Below are positions 1 to 7,973 of a stretch of DNA of 64,000 bases, piece after piece (position 1 is the stretch's first letter; every line of letters begins with the position of its first letter). The position numbers and the translations under genes were made by a program. Below the pieces are notes generated by a model. The model did not search any database and was not told the DNA's origin. It saw only the letters and a list, made by a program, of their open reading frames with translations. Source of the stretch: Paenibacillus tyrphae (lineage in GTDB: Bacteria; Bacillota; Bacilli; Paenibacillales; NBRC-103111); the NCBI RefSeq assembly GCF_000722545.1, contig NZ_JNVM01000010.1:186001-250000 (forward strand). The letters run 5' to 3'.

Positions 1-168
1 GAGCAGCTGCTGCATCTGATTACCCAATATTCCTTCGGGGCGATCGTCGTTCTTGCTCTGCTTGCGGGGTTGGCGGTGCTGGCGAGGAAGAAAAAAGCGC
101 TGCTGATTCAGTGGCTGCGTGCGAGATACGAGGGACTGCAGAAGCTGTTCGTCCGCTCTGCAAAATAA
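1..168 (+). CDS. C-terminal end of a membrane protein (5' end outside window)
   Basis: The reading frame is open from the first base and stops with TAA at 166-168, giving the last 55 residues of a protein. It contains one hydrophobic stretch of about 18 residues (FGAIVVLALLAGLAVLA) followed by a strongly basic tail (RKKK, then an amphipathic segment with several Arg/Lys). This is the pattern of a C-terminal transmembrane anchor with its positive end in the cytoplasm. Too little remains to name a family. A bidirectional terminator follows directly. Confidence 0.6.
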   Translation, partial: EQLLHLITQYSFGAIVVLALLAGLAVLARKKKALLIQWLRARYEGLQKLFVRSAK

Positions 169-175
169 GGAAAAA

Positions 176-222
176 ACGGCGGCGTCCGGGGTTTTGCCAT
201 TCCCCAGACGCCGCTGCTTTGT
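176..222. terminator. bidirectional rho-independent terminator
   Basis: A stem GCGGCGTC(C)GGGG / CCCC(A)GACGCCGC with one mismatch and a short T-rich loop lies between the end of the gene ending at 168 and the convergent gene ending at 230. An A-run on the left and T-run on the right allow termination on both strands. Confidence 0.75.
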
Positions 223-229
223 TTAAACT

Positions 230-1702
230 TTAGTTTTTAGCCGGTTCGGCAGGCTTCTGATCTTTGCCTTCCTTCGCATTCTTGGCATCCTGCTCCTGCT
301 TGGCTTTAATATAAATTTCCTGCCCTTTTTCCTGTATTGTCTTGAGCGCATCGTCCACCGATTTCTTGCCTTCGATAACGGACTGGATTTCGTTTCCGGC
401 CAACTCGTTGAACGGTTGATAAAAAAATTCGTACGGGATTTTGTTGAAGTTTTTGTAAAGGCTGTTCTCGCTCATTTTCAGCATATAGAATGGCTCCATA
501 CTGCGGCCCTCGCGTTCTTTGGCGTAAGCCGTCCGGGAAAGCATCGCCCCGTCTTCGGACTTGGTCAGCAATCTGGCCATTTCCTCGCTGTTAATATACT
601 TGACGAGCTCCCAAGCCGCTCTCGGATTGGAAGAATTGGCATTGACGGCGAACAGCCCGGAAAGGGAGACGGAGTTTGAAACTTCCGGGTTTTTCGGATC
701 GACCGGTACGGTAACGATATCCCAGTTGACAGGCGTTATGTCTTTCAGCGTTTCCTTGGTGCGTTGAAGGCTGCTAATCATATAAGATCCTCCAACCGTC
801 ATGGCAAGTCTTCCGGTGGCGAACAAATCTTTCTTCATATGGTCTTCCATCATCATCGGCTTATTTGGATCGAATTTTTCGTCGCTGCCGGCAAACACCG
901 CCCCCGATTTTAAAGCTTCCACTGTCGTAAGAAGCGCTTCTTTCCAGCCGTCCGATTGGATCGTGACCGCTCCTTTGTCCGGGTCGACGAAGGTTAATCC
1001 GCTGGTCCCTCCGATAGCGTTCATCATTTGAAAAGCAACCTGCTTCTTATCGGAGAAAGCATACGATGTGTTCTCCGCAAAGCCGTAGATCCGGTTATCG
1101 CCTTGCCCGTCCTTCGGAAACCGCTTGGCAAGGTCAAGCACTTCGTTCCAGCTCATCTTGTTTTTCGGCAGCGGGACACCGTGCTTCTCGAATAAATCCT
1201 TATTATAAAATAACGCCTGACCGTAGAAGGAAGGGGTCAACCCGTAAATATTGCCGTTGCCTTTCGCTTTGATCTGCTCCACGACACTCGGCAAAATATT
1301 TTCGATGTCGAACTTGTCCTGACGAATGACGTCGTCGAGCTGGTACAGCTTGCCGTCATTGGCCCACTTCTCGAACGTATCCGGCGAGTCGAACATAAGC
1401 ACATCCGGTTTTTCTTCGTCAATAAGCTTCTGGAATGCCTCGTTCGGGTCCTTGCCGCTGCCGTAGATGTTTTGCATAGAAACGACTTGCACGTCAATAT
1501 TCGGAAATTTTGCCGAGAACAAGTTGCCGTATTGCTGGAAAAAGTAATTTTTGTCCCAGTATACGACCTTGATGCTCGCTTTCTCGTCTTTGCCAAGCTC
1601 CTTAAGCGTCTTGGACGGTTTGGCTCCTCCCCCTGAGTTACATCCCGCAATCAGCACGGCTACAGCCAGCCCGGCCGTGAGCCCAATACGACTTCGTTTC
1701 AT
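230..1702 (-). CDS. extracellular solute-binding lipoprotein (family 1, sugar-type ABC uptake)
   Basis: The 490-residue product starts with a lipoprotein signal peptide (MKRSRIGLTAGLAVAVLIAGC; lipobox IAGC), so the mature protein is anchored outside the membrane. The body has the features of family 1 solute-binding proteins: DVLMFDSPDTFEKWANDGKLYQLDD, then GLTPSFYGQALFYNKDLF, and a C-terminal PFYMLKMSEN/FNELAG region. An upstream in-frame ATG would add 38 residues, but the AGGTGGAG ribosome site sits just before ATG 1702 and the signal peptide begins there, so 1702 is chosen. No permease or ATPase gene is adjacent in the window, so the substrate cannot be inferred. The low-complexity tail (KEGKDQKPAEPAKN) is typical of Paenibacillus paralogues. 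Confidence 0.85.
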   Translation of the reverse strand: MKRSRIGLTAGLAVAVLIAGCNSGGGAKPSKTLKELGKDEKASIKVVYWDKNYFFQQYGNLFSAKFPNIDVQVVSMQNIYGSGKDPNEAFQKLIDEEKPDVLMFDSPDTFEKWANDGKLYQLDDVIRQDKFDIENILPSVVEQIKAKGNGNIYGLTPSFYGQALFYNKDLFEKHGVPLPKNKMSWNEVLDLAKRFPKDGQGDNRIYGFAENTSYAFSDKKQVAFQMMNAIGGTSGLTFVDPDKGAVTIQSDGWKEALLTTVEALKSGAVFAGSDEKFDPNKPMMMEDHMKKDLFATGRLAMTVGGSYMISSLQRTKETLKDITPVNWDIVTVPVDPKNPEVSNSVSLSGLFAVNANSSNPRAAWELVKYINSEEMARLLTKSEDGAMLSRTAYAKEREGRSMEPFYMLKMSENSLYKNFNKIPYEFFYQPFNELAGNEIQSVIEGKKSVDDALKTIQEKGQEIYIKAKQEQDAKNAKEGKDQKPAEPAKN

Positions 1703-1969
1703 TGCTTTTTCTCCACCTTTTCCGAAAGACGGCATAATTACCTTGCCCCGCCGTCTTTTCCCAATTATTTCTTCATCCCACATTAATAGACGGATGAAAG
1801 GCAGAAAAGAATTCATTTTTCTTTCTAAAATTTTCTTTATAATTTCTTTACAATTTGTGTTCGGGGTCGATTCGCAGCGTTTGAAGCTCGAAAAATTTGA
1901 CTAAAAAAGGAAACCTCATTGCCCGGCAGCATGCAACATTTGGCAGAACGACACGTCAATACCATTTAG

Positions 1970-3523
1970 ATGCGAACTCCAAAGGGGGTTGTTTTACTGA
2001 AAACGTATTTCCTAACATTGTCGTCCGCCGTGGCACTTGCCGTCACTCTCTTGATAGCCGGGTGCTCGGAAAAAAGCCCCGTTGAGCAGCCGTCCGCCAT
2101 ACAAGGAGGTCCGACAACCTCGACGGAAACGCCTTCCACTGCATTGAACGGTCAGACGTCCTTAGGTGACCAAGCGATGAAGAATGACGTACGGATCCGG
2201 CTAAAGGATGAGCCTCGGCTGCAATCCCCCGTCGCGACGAATGTTGCTCCGACGAAGCAGCAGTTTACGCTGGAATTCGGCGAAGCGATGGATTGGGCCT
2301 CGGTGGAAGCCGCCTTGCTGGAACAAGCCAAGCGGTATACGGAGAAGGAAGGAGCCTTCGGGGACGGGATCGTGCCTTCCTTCGATTACCGGTGGGTCAA
2401 CGATCGGGAGCTGGACTTGACGGTTAAGGAAATTTCACTGCCCGAGCCAACGTTTCATTCTTATCAGCTAAGCGTCTCGGGAGCGAAAACGAAGAGCGGG
2501 AGGACGCTTGGCGAAACTCCTTCGTTCAAAGGAGTTGTAGAGCGGCCGAATCAATTGTGGAAAATGTCCGTAGACGGCAAAAGCTCGGAGTCGCTCACTT
2601 CGTTCGATCCGCCTTACGGAATCGAAATGCTGGATGAAGCAGGAAAGTTTTTGCTGCTCAGCCGTACGACTCATTATTGTCAATGCGATGCTCCCTTTGA
2701 AGGTATTTACACCGTGTACGATGTGAAAGAGAAAAAATTTATCCCGTACCCCAATAAATTGATGACCCGTTATATGGGTAGCGGGAACTTCATTGCCGAC
2801 CGCCGGGGGTTCTTTTACGAGCAACCGGAGCAGGGGACGGAAATTCCGGCGAACGATACGGCCGCTGCGATCCGATTGAACGATTACGTGCATGGAGCGG
2901 GCTTCAGTAAAGACCGTACCCGGCTGATTATGGCGGTGGGCGTCAAAGAGCAGGAAAATGATCCCGATTTGCTCATTCTCGATCTGAAGTCCGGCAAGGA
3001 ACGGCGGTTGTCCAAGGCATTGGTCGGCAGAGTGCCCATCAACCAGACGCATGCCGGCAAATTGCCGGTTGGTTTCGAGGACGACGGAGAGCGCGTATAC
3101 ATCATGATGGAAACGGACACCGGCCACGAAAAGCGGTACGTTTACACTTGGAAGACCGGGAAGCTCGAGCCTTTAAAACTGCCGCTGCCCGACGATTTAT
3201 GGGGAGGCTTTACCCGTACGAGCGACGGGATCTATCAATTGTATTACCACGCCGGAATTTATAAAGGCACCGTCAAAATCTCGGAGGATATCCAGGGAGA
3301 CGGAAAGTGGATTAGCGGAACTCATCTGCTCCTCAGAACGCAGGAGAGCCCGGATGCACCTAAGGATTCGGTTTATAATCAAGACCTCGTCATGTTCGAC
3401 GCGGACAAACGTGCGGAGCATAAGATCGTCTCGGGCGTTGGGAGCGGTACTTCGGTGGCGGGTAGCAGTCCTGACGGAAAGTGGGTTTATCTTATTTCCG
3501 GCAAGCATTTAACGAAACCGTAA
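1970..3523 (+). CDS. lipoprotein with SbsA-type Ig-like domain and propeller-like repeats, function unknown
   Basis: The protein has a signal peptide with lipobox (LLIAGC), a Ser/Thr/Pro-rich linker, then around residues 75-190 a segment like SbsA/Big_5 Ig-like domains (PVATNVAPTKQQFTLEFGEAMD ... SYQLSVSGAKTKSGRTLGE). The rest has repeated short strands (LLLSRTTHY, IYTVYDVKEKKFIPY, LLILDLKSGKERRL, GKWVYLISG) suggesting a beta-propeller. The start is uncertain: ATG 1970 has no ribosome site in front, while a strong AAGGGGG at 1982-1988 is correctly spaced for a CTG at 1997, which would still leave an intact signal peptide. It probably acts on the cell surface. No partner gene is evident. Confidence 0.7.
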   Translation: MRTPKGVVLLKTYFLTLSSAVALAVTLLIAGCSEKSPVEQPSAIQGGPTTSTETPSTALNGQTSLGDQAMKNDVRIRLKDEPRLQSPVATNVAPTKQQFTLEFGEAMDWASVEAALLEQAKRYTEKEGAFGDGIVPSFDYRWVNDRELDLTVKEISLPEPTFHSYQLSVSGAKTKSGRTLGETPSFKGVVERPNQLWKMSVDGKSSESLTSFDPPYGIEMLDEAGKFLLLSRTTHYCQCDAPFEGIYTVYDVKEKKFIPYPNKLMTRYMGSGNFIADRRGFFYEQPEQGTEIPANDTAAAIRLNDYVHGAGFSKDRTRLIMAVGVKEQENDPDLLILDLKSGKERRLSKALVGRVPINQTHAGKLPVGFEDDGERVYIMMETDTGHEKRYVYTWKTGKLEPLKLPLPDDLWGGFTRTSDGIYQLYYHAGIYKGTVKISEDIQGDGKWISGTHLLLRTQESPDAPKDSVYNQDLVMFDADKRAEHKIVSGVGSGTSVAGSSPDGKWVYLISGKHLTKP

Positions 3524-3615
3524 TCGATCTGGAGCGCTGAAGCTACGGCGCAGCGTCACGGGCGGGGAAAAGACGGAACGTCCGTCTGCTTTGAAGAATC
3601 TGTAAGAAAAACGAA

Positions 3616-3650
3616 AAGAACCGTCTGCGTTTTTTGCGTGGACGGTTCTT
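3616..3650. terminator. rho-independent terminator hairpin
   Basis: Perfect 10-bp arms AAGAACCGTC (3616-3625) and GACGGTTCTT (3641-3650) flank a T-rich loop. It follows the lipoprotein gene ending at 3523 and also faces the ABC-transporter remnant to the right. Confidence 0.7.
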
Positions 3651-3663
3651 CATCGTTCACAGT

Positions 3664-3780
3664 CTAGGATCCGAACTGTGCTTGATGCAGTCGGCTGTAC
3701 ACGCCTCCCGAAGACACGAGCTCGTCATGGCGCCCCTGCTCGGAAACCCCTTCCTCGGTAACGACGACAATCCATTTCAT
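3664..3780 (-). pseudogene. remnant of an ABC-transporter ATPase (last ~38 residues)
   Basis: Read on the minus strand, this stretch encodes IVVVTEEGVSEQGRHDEL followed by VSSGGVYSRLHQAQF and a TAG stop. That is the standard C-terminal end of ABCB/MsbA-type exporter ATPases (D-loop/H-loop downstream segment: IVVL..G.I.E.G.H.EL...G.Y..L...QF). Upstream of it there is no Walker A, signature or Walker B sequence; the next gene begins at 3900 on the other strand. So this is a relic of a lost transporter gene, or of a rearrangement that brought in the IclR operon. Confidence 0.65.
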
Positions 3781-3850
3781 CCCGCCGCCCGAAGGCCAAA
3801 TTCCGATTGACACCTTCGAAAGCGCGGTGGTACTATGAAAGTGTCAATTA

Positions 3851-3882
3851 TATAAAACCTTGGTTTATTATACAAAACCAAC
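3851..3882. promoter_or_regulatory. probable IclR operator (inverted repeats)
   Basis: AAACC (3855-3859) and GGTTT (3862-3866) form an inverted repeat with a 2-bp spacer, and the same GGTTT pairs again with AAACC at 3875-3879. IclR-family regulators commonly bind such GGTTT/AAACC-type palindromes near their own start. The site lies 18-45 bp upstream of the regulator's start codon, which fits autoregulation and control of the operon that follows. Confidence 0.45.
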
Positions 3883-3899
3883 TGCATTTTGGAGGAAGC

Positions 3900-4661
3900 A
3901 TGGACAAGAAATATTGGGTACCTGCCCTCGAAAAATCCAACCTTGTGCTCCAAGCGATCTCGGAGCAGCCCTCCAGCCTGAAATTGATCGATCTGTCGAA
4001 GCGGCTCGGGATCAACAAAAGCTCAATGTTTTCCCTGCTCGCCACGATGGAAGCGCTGGACTGGGTCGTACGGGAGGATGACGCGACGTATTCGCTAGGA
4101 TCCAAGCTGGGCTACATTGGAAACGCTTTTTTCAAGCAATTCAGCTTGATCGACCGGTTCCGCAAGGAAGCCTCCGTCACCAAGCACGTCATCAAAGAGA
4201 CGATTCAGCTGGCGAAGCTGGAACGGAACGAGGTGCTTTATTTGGCGAAGGAAGAGATGCCTTCCCCGGTACGCTTATCGTCGGAGCCCGGGATCAAATA
4301 TCCCGCTCACGCGACGGCGTTGGGCAAGGCGATGCTGGCATGGGTCGCCGAGCCCGAGCTCGGGACGCTGTACGCTTCGGAAACGCTCGATCCGTGCCTG
4401 ACGCCACACACGCTGCAGAAGCGCTCCGACCTGGTTCGCCAGCTTGAAGATGTGCGGACGAGCGGTTATGCGTTCGACTTGCAGGAAGCGGTCATGGGCT
4501 TCTGCTGTGTAGCCGCCCCGGTTCGTTCCGGCGACGGGAAAGTCGTCGCGGCGATCAGCTGCTCCATGTTCCAGCACGAATGGGAGGCGAAGCGCGAGCT
4601 GGCCCGGCATGAAATATGCGCGCTCGCCGAGAGGCTGTCGCAGTATCAAACCACCACTTAA
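3900..4661 (+). CDS. IclR-family transcriptional regulator of the sugar-acid operon
   Basis: The 253-residue protein has an N-terminal winged helix-turn-helix (residues ~10-70: LKLIDLSKRLGINKSSMFSLLATMEALDWV) and a C-terminal IclR effector-binding domain (KYPAHATALGKAMLAW, then a GYAFDLQEAVMGFCCVAAPV stretch and GKVVAAISCS). Start ATG 3900 is chosen because GGAGG lies 5 bases upstream; an upstream in-frame ATG at 3807 has no ribosome site. It is the first gene of a same-strand run of six genes with short spacings, so it most likely senses a sugar-acid intermediate such as a 2-keto-3-deoxy acid and controls the operon. The ligand is not deducible. Confidence 0.85.
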   Translation: MDKKYWVPALEKSNLVLQAISEQPSSLKLIDLSKRLGINKSSMFSLLATMEALDWVVREDDATYSLGSKLGYIGNAFFKQFSLIDRFRKEASVTKHVIKETIQLAKLERNEVLYLAKEEMPSPVRLSSEPGIKYPAHATALGKAMLAWVAEPELGTLYASETLDPCLTPHTLQKRSDLVRQLEDVRTSGYAFDLQEAVMGFCCVAAPVRSGDGKVVAAISCSMFQHEWEAKRELARHEICALAERLSQYQTTT

Positions 4662-4679
4662 CCGAAGGATGTGAACCCT

Positions 4680-5453
4680 GTGAGATTGCACAATAAGGTA
4701 ACGCTCATTACCGGGTCCGGCTCGGGCATCGGGAAAAGCACGGCCCAACTGTTCGCCCGCGAAGGCGCGACGGTTATTGTCAACGATTTGGCGGAGGATA
4801 AAGGGCAGGAGACGGTGGAGGAAATACGTCAGGCCGGCGGGAACGCGCTGTTCGTGCAAGCCGACGTGACGAATCCCGAGTCCGTTCAAACGCTGGTGGA
4901 TACCGTCATCTCTAAGTACGGCCGGATCGACGTGCTGTTTAACAATGCCGGCATCAGCGGCGTAGGGGCGATCCACGAAGTGGAGCCCGAGGCATGGGAC
5001 CGCGTCATGACGGTCAATATCCGCGGCACGTTCCTCCCGTGCAAGTACGTCCTGCCGCATATGATGCAGCGCAAAGAAGGCTCGATCATTAACATGTCCT
5101 CCTGCATTGCCGAAATCGGGCTGGCGCGCAGGGCATCGTATTCCGCGACCAAAGGAGCCGTGCTAGCGCTGACCAAATCGATGCAGGTCGATTACGCTCC
5201 ATACAACATCCGCGTGAACGCGCTGCTGCCGGGCACGATCCTGACGCCGTTCGTGGAAAATTTTTTGCGGAACTCCTACGACAATCCGGAGGAAGCTTAC
5301 GAATCGCTGAAAAAACGCCAGCTGAGCGGCGACCTGGGACGCCCGGACGACGTGGCGAAAGCGGCGCTGTTCCTTGCTTCGGACGAGTCGAAATTTATGA
5401 TGGGCTCCCCGCTATATATCGACGGGGGCGTCGTTTTCGGCAAGAACGCGTAA
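4680..5453 (+). CDS. SDR-family NAD(P)-dependent dehydrogenase (sugar-acid pathway)
   Basis: This is a classical short-chain dehydrogenase of 257 residues. TGSGSGIG at 11-18 binds the cofactor, NNAG at 88-91 and SS at 140-141 precede the catalytic Tyr154 and Lys158 (YSATK). An Asp (VNDL) after the second strand favours NAD over NADP. The GTG at 4680 is preferred over the one at 4671 because AAGGA at 4665-4669 is then spaced about 10 bases. It sits between the IclR regulator and an FAH-family hydrolase. By context it may oxidise C4 of a 2-keto-3-deoxy sugar acid, yielding the diketo acid that the hydrolase cleaves; this is inference. Confidence 0.8.
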   Translation: MRLHNKVTLITGSGSGIGKSTAQLFAREGATVIVNDLAEDKGQETVEEIRQAGGNALFVQADVTNPESVQTLVDTVISKYGRIDVLFNNAGISGVGAIHEVEPEAWDRVMTVNIRGTFLPCKYVLPHMMQRKEGSIINMSSCIAEIGLARRASYSATKGAVLALTKSMQVDYAPYNIRVNALLPGTILTPFVENFLRNSYDNPEEAYESLKKRQLSGDLGRPDDVAKAALFLASDESKFMMGSPLYIDGGVVFGKNA

Positions 5454-5504
5454 CGCATCGTTTTAAGACCAGGCCTACAATAAGCCAAGGAGGCATATTC
5501 GAAT

Positions 5505-6416
5505 ATGAAACTGCTTACTTTTATCGAGGACGGACAGGAACGGCTCGGCGTCAAGACCGATCGCGGTGTCGTACATATCGCTAAAGCACTTGCAGCGGTC
5601 CCTGCCGGAAACGTCGACGTGCCGCAGACGGCGCACGAAGTCATCGAAGGCGGACCTTTTGCGGTTACGGCGCTGCAAGCTTACGTGGACCAAGCGCTCG
5701 CGTCCGGCGGCAGCGAGGCGTATGTGTTGGATGAAGCCGGGCTTACTTACGGTCCGTGCGTTCCGCATCCGAACAAAATCATCTGCGTCGGGCTGAACTA
5801 CCGCAAGCATGCGGAAGAAACGAACGCGCCGATTCCGCAGTATCCGATCCTGTTCAACAAATTCAACAATACGCTGACGGGTCACGGACAGGACGTGCCG
5901 CTGCCGGTCAGCGTAACGAGCAAGGTGGATTACGAGGCGGAGCTGGTCATCGTGATCGGCAAGAAAGCCAAGTACGTCTCCAAAGAAGCCGCGCTGGAAC
6001 ACGTGTTCGGCTACTGCAACGTGAACGACTTGTCCGCCCGCGACCTGCAGATGCGCACCCAGCAATGGCTGCTCGGCAAGTCGTGCGACGGCTTCAGTCC
6101 CCTTGGGCCTTATCTGGTGACAGCCGATGAAGTCGGCGATCCGAACAACCTTGCCATCCGCTGCATCGTGAACGGCGAGGTACGCCAGAACTCCAATACG
6201 TCGGACATGATATTCCATTGCGACGAAATCGTCAGCTACATTTCGCAGCATATGACGCTGGTACCGGGCGATGTCATATTGACCGGCACCCCGGAGGGCG
6301 TCGTGCTCGGATATCCGGAGGAGAAGCAGGTTTACCTGAAAGACGGCGACGTCGTCACGATCGAGATCGAGAAGCTGGGCTCGCTGACGAACCGCATGGT
6401 TAACGAGCGAGCGTAA
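5505..6416 (+). CDS. fumarylacetoacetate hydrolase (FAH)-family protein, probable diketo-acid hydrolase
   Basis: The 303-residue protein has the FAH fold: an N-terminal domain (1-80), then KIICVGLNYRKHAEE, the metal-binding acidic cluster DYEAELVIVIG (Glu144, Glu146) and NDLSARD (Asp175), and a C-terminal PGDVILTGTPEGV loop. Mg/Mn-dependent members cleave C-C bonds of diketo acids. A well placed AAGGAGG precedes ATG 5505. Next to a UxaA-type dehydratase and SDRs, the best guess is hydrolysis of a 2,4-diketo-3-deoxy sugar acid to pyruvate plus a hydroxy acid, as in known L-fuconate and L-rhamnonate pathways. Other FAH members are decarboxylases or isomerases, so substrate is unproven. Confidence 0.8.
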   Translation: MKLLTFIEDGQERLGVKTDRGVVHIAKALAAVPAGNVDVPQTAHEVIEGGPFAVTALQAYVDQALASGGSEAYVLDEAGLTYGPCVPHPNKIICVGLNYRKHAEETNAPIPQYPILFNKFNNTLTGHGQDVPLPVSVTSKVDYEAELVIVIGKKAKYVSKEAALEHVFGYCNVNDLSARDLQMRTQQWLLGKSCDGFSPLGPYLVTADEVGDPNNLAIRCIVNGEVRQNSNTSDMIFHCDEIVSYISQHMTLVPGDVILTGTPEGVVLGYPEEKQVYLKDGDVVTIEIEKLGSLTNRMVNERA

Positions 6417-6444
6417 CGGCAGCGGACAAAAGGAGGAACGACGG

Positions 6445-6759
6445 ATGGCAGGACCGATTATTGCAGGCGCGGACGCGCTCGTGATGGACCCGCACGACCA
6501 TGTGGCGACGGCGATCAAAGATTTGAAGCAGGGACAGCGGATCACCTTCCGGGTACAGGAGCAAGTTCAGGAAGTAACGCTGCTGGACGACGTTCCGTTT
6601 GGACATAAACTTGCGATTCAAGATATCCCGGCCGGGACAGATATCCGCAAGTACGGCGAAGTGATCGGACGGACGACTACCCAGATCCTTGCAGGGCAGC
6701 ATGTTCACGTGCATAACGTCGAAGGCATCCGCGGTCGCGGAGATCAGGCGAAAGCGTGA
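6445..6759 (+). CDS. UxaA-family dehydratase, small (SAF-domain) subunit
   Basis: The 104-residue product matches the N-terminal SAF domain of altronate/galactarate-type dehydratases: MDPHDHVATAIKDLKQGQ near the start, VPFGHKLAIQDIPAGTDIRKYGEVIG in the middle and HVHVHNVEG at the end. In many Proteobacteria this domain is fused to the catalytic part; here it is a separate gene, as in several Bacillota and archaea. The ribosome site AGGAGGA is about 9 bases upstream. The catalytic partner follows at 6782, 22 bases later. Confidence 0.85.
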   Translation: MAGPIIAGADALVMDPHDHVATAIKDLKQGQRITFRVQEQVQEVTLLDDVPFGHKLAIQDIPAGTDIRKYGEVIGRTTTQILAGQHVHVHNVEGIRGRGDQAKA

Positions 6760-6781
6760 AGCGAAGGGAGAACGAGTACTC

Positions 6782-7942
6782 ATGAATCACATGATGGGCT
6801 ATAGAAGACCGAACGGCGACGTGGGCATCCGCAATCATTTGCTGATTATCCCGACCGTCATTTGCGCCAACCAAGTGTGCACCCGGATCAACCAGATGGT
6901 TCCGGACACGGTAGCGATTCCCCACCAGCACGGCTGCAGCCAGATCGGCGCGGACAAAGACCGCACCTTCGACGTGCTGGCGGGAACAGGCCGCAATCCG
7001 AACGTCGGCGGCGTTATCATCATCAGCCTCGGCTGCGAGGTCGTCGATCCGCATGCGTTGGCCGAAGCGATCCGTCCGACAGGCAAGCCGGTCGAAGTGT
7101 TCGACATTCAATCGGTCGGCGGTTCCGTGAAAGCGATCCAGCACGGAGTGGAAATCGCGCGGAAAATGCGCGTCCAGCTCGATGAAATGAAGCCCGAGCC
7201 GATACCTTTCAGCGAGCTGATCATCGGGGTGAAGTGCGGCGGCTCGGACGCGACCTCGGGGCTTGCCTCCAATCCGGCGCTCGGCGCGGCAGCCGACTCG
7301 CTCATTCAGCAGGGCGGCGGTGTCGTGATCGGGGAAACGACGGAAATTATCGGTGCCGAGTATGTGCTCGCTTCACGCTGCGCCGCACCGGACATTTCGG
7401 AGAAGCTGTACCATATCGTCGACCGCTTCGAGAAGGAAGTCGAGCGGATGGGCGCCGACATGCGGGGCGGCAATCCAAGCCCGGGCAATATTGCCGGGGG
7501 ACTGACGACGATCGAGGAAAAATCGCTCGGCTGCATCAGCAAATGCGGCACCGCGCCGATCAAAGGCGTCATAGAGTACGCCGAGGACATTCCGAAACAC
7601 GGGCTTTATTTTATGGATTCGCCGGGCAACGACATCGAATGCGTCTCCGGGATGGCGGCGGGTGGCGCGCATCTGGTCTGCTTTACGACGGGGCGGGGGA
7701 CGCCTACCGGAGCCGCCGTCATTCCGGTCATCAAAATTACCGGCAACAAACGGATGTTCGAGCGAATGTCGGACAATATGGACGTCGACGTCAGCGATAT
7801 GCTGGAAGGCACGCTCAGCCTGGAGGCGGCAGGTCAGGTCGTTTGGGAAGAAATTCAAGCGGTCGCAAACGGCAAGCTGACGAAGGCCGAAATTTTGGGC
7901 CATACCGAATTCAGCATCAACCGGATCGGACCGAGCTTGTAA
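6782..7942 (+). CDS. UxaA-family dehydratase, large (catalytic) subunit
   Basis: The 386-residue product corresponds to the catalytic part of altronate/galactarate-type dehydratases. Recognisable blocks are GYRRPNGDVGIRNHLLIIPTV, HQHGCSQIG, IISLGCEVVD, KCGGSDATSGLASNPALG, ISKCGTAPIKGV and CFTTGRGTPTG, with several Cys residues (HGC, LGCE, KCGG, KCG) that could bind iron or an Fe-S centre. Start ATG 6782 has GAAGGGAG upstream; an earlier ATG in frame (6689) overlaps the small subunit and lacks a ribosome site. It would remove water from an aldonate to give a 2-keto-3-deoxy acid. The exact sugar acid is unknown. Confidence 0.85.
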   Translation: MNHMMGYRRPNGDVGIRNHLLIIPTVICANQVCTRINQMVPDTVAIPHQHGCSQIGADKDRTFDVLAGTGRNPNVGGVIIISLGCEVVDPHALAEAIRPTGKPVEVFDIQSVGGSVKAIQHGVEIARKMRVQLDEMKPEPIPFSELIIGVKCGGSDATSGLASNPALGAAADSLIQQGGGVVIGETTEIIGAEYVLASRCAAPDISEKLYHIVDRFEKEVERMGADMRGGNPSPGNIAGGLTTIEEKSLGCISKCGTAPIKGVIEYAEDIPKHGLYFMDSPGNDIECVSGMAAGGAHLVCFTTGRGTPTGAAVIPVIKITGNKRMFERMSDNMDVDVSDMLEGTLSLEAAGQVVWEEIQAVANGKLTKAEILGHTEFSINRIGPSL

Positions 7943-7973
7943 GCTTACTACACAACGAAGGAGGCATGGATTT

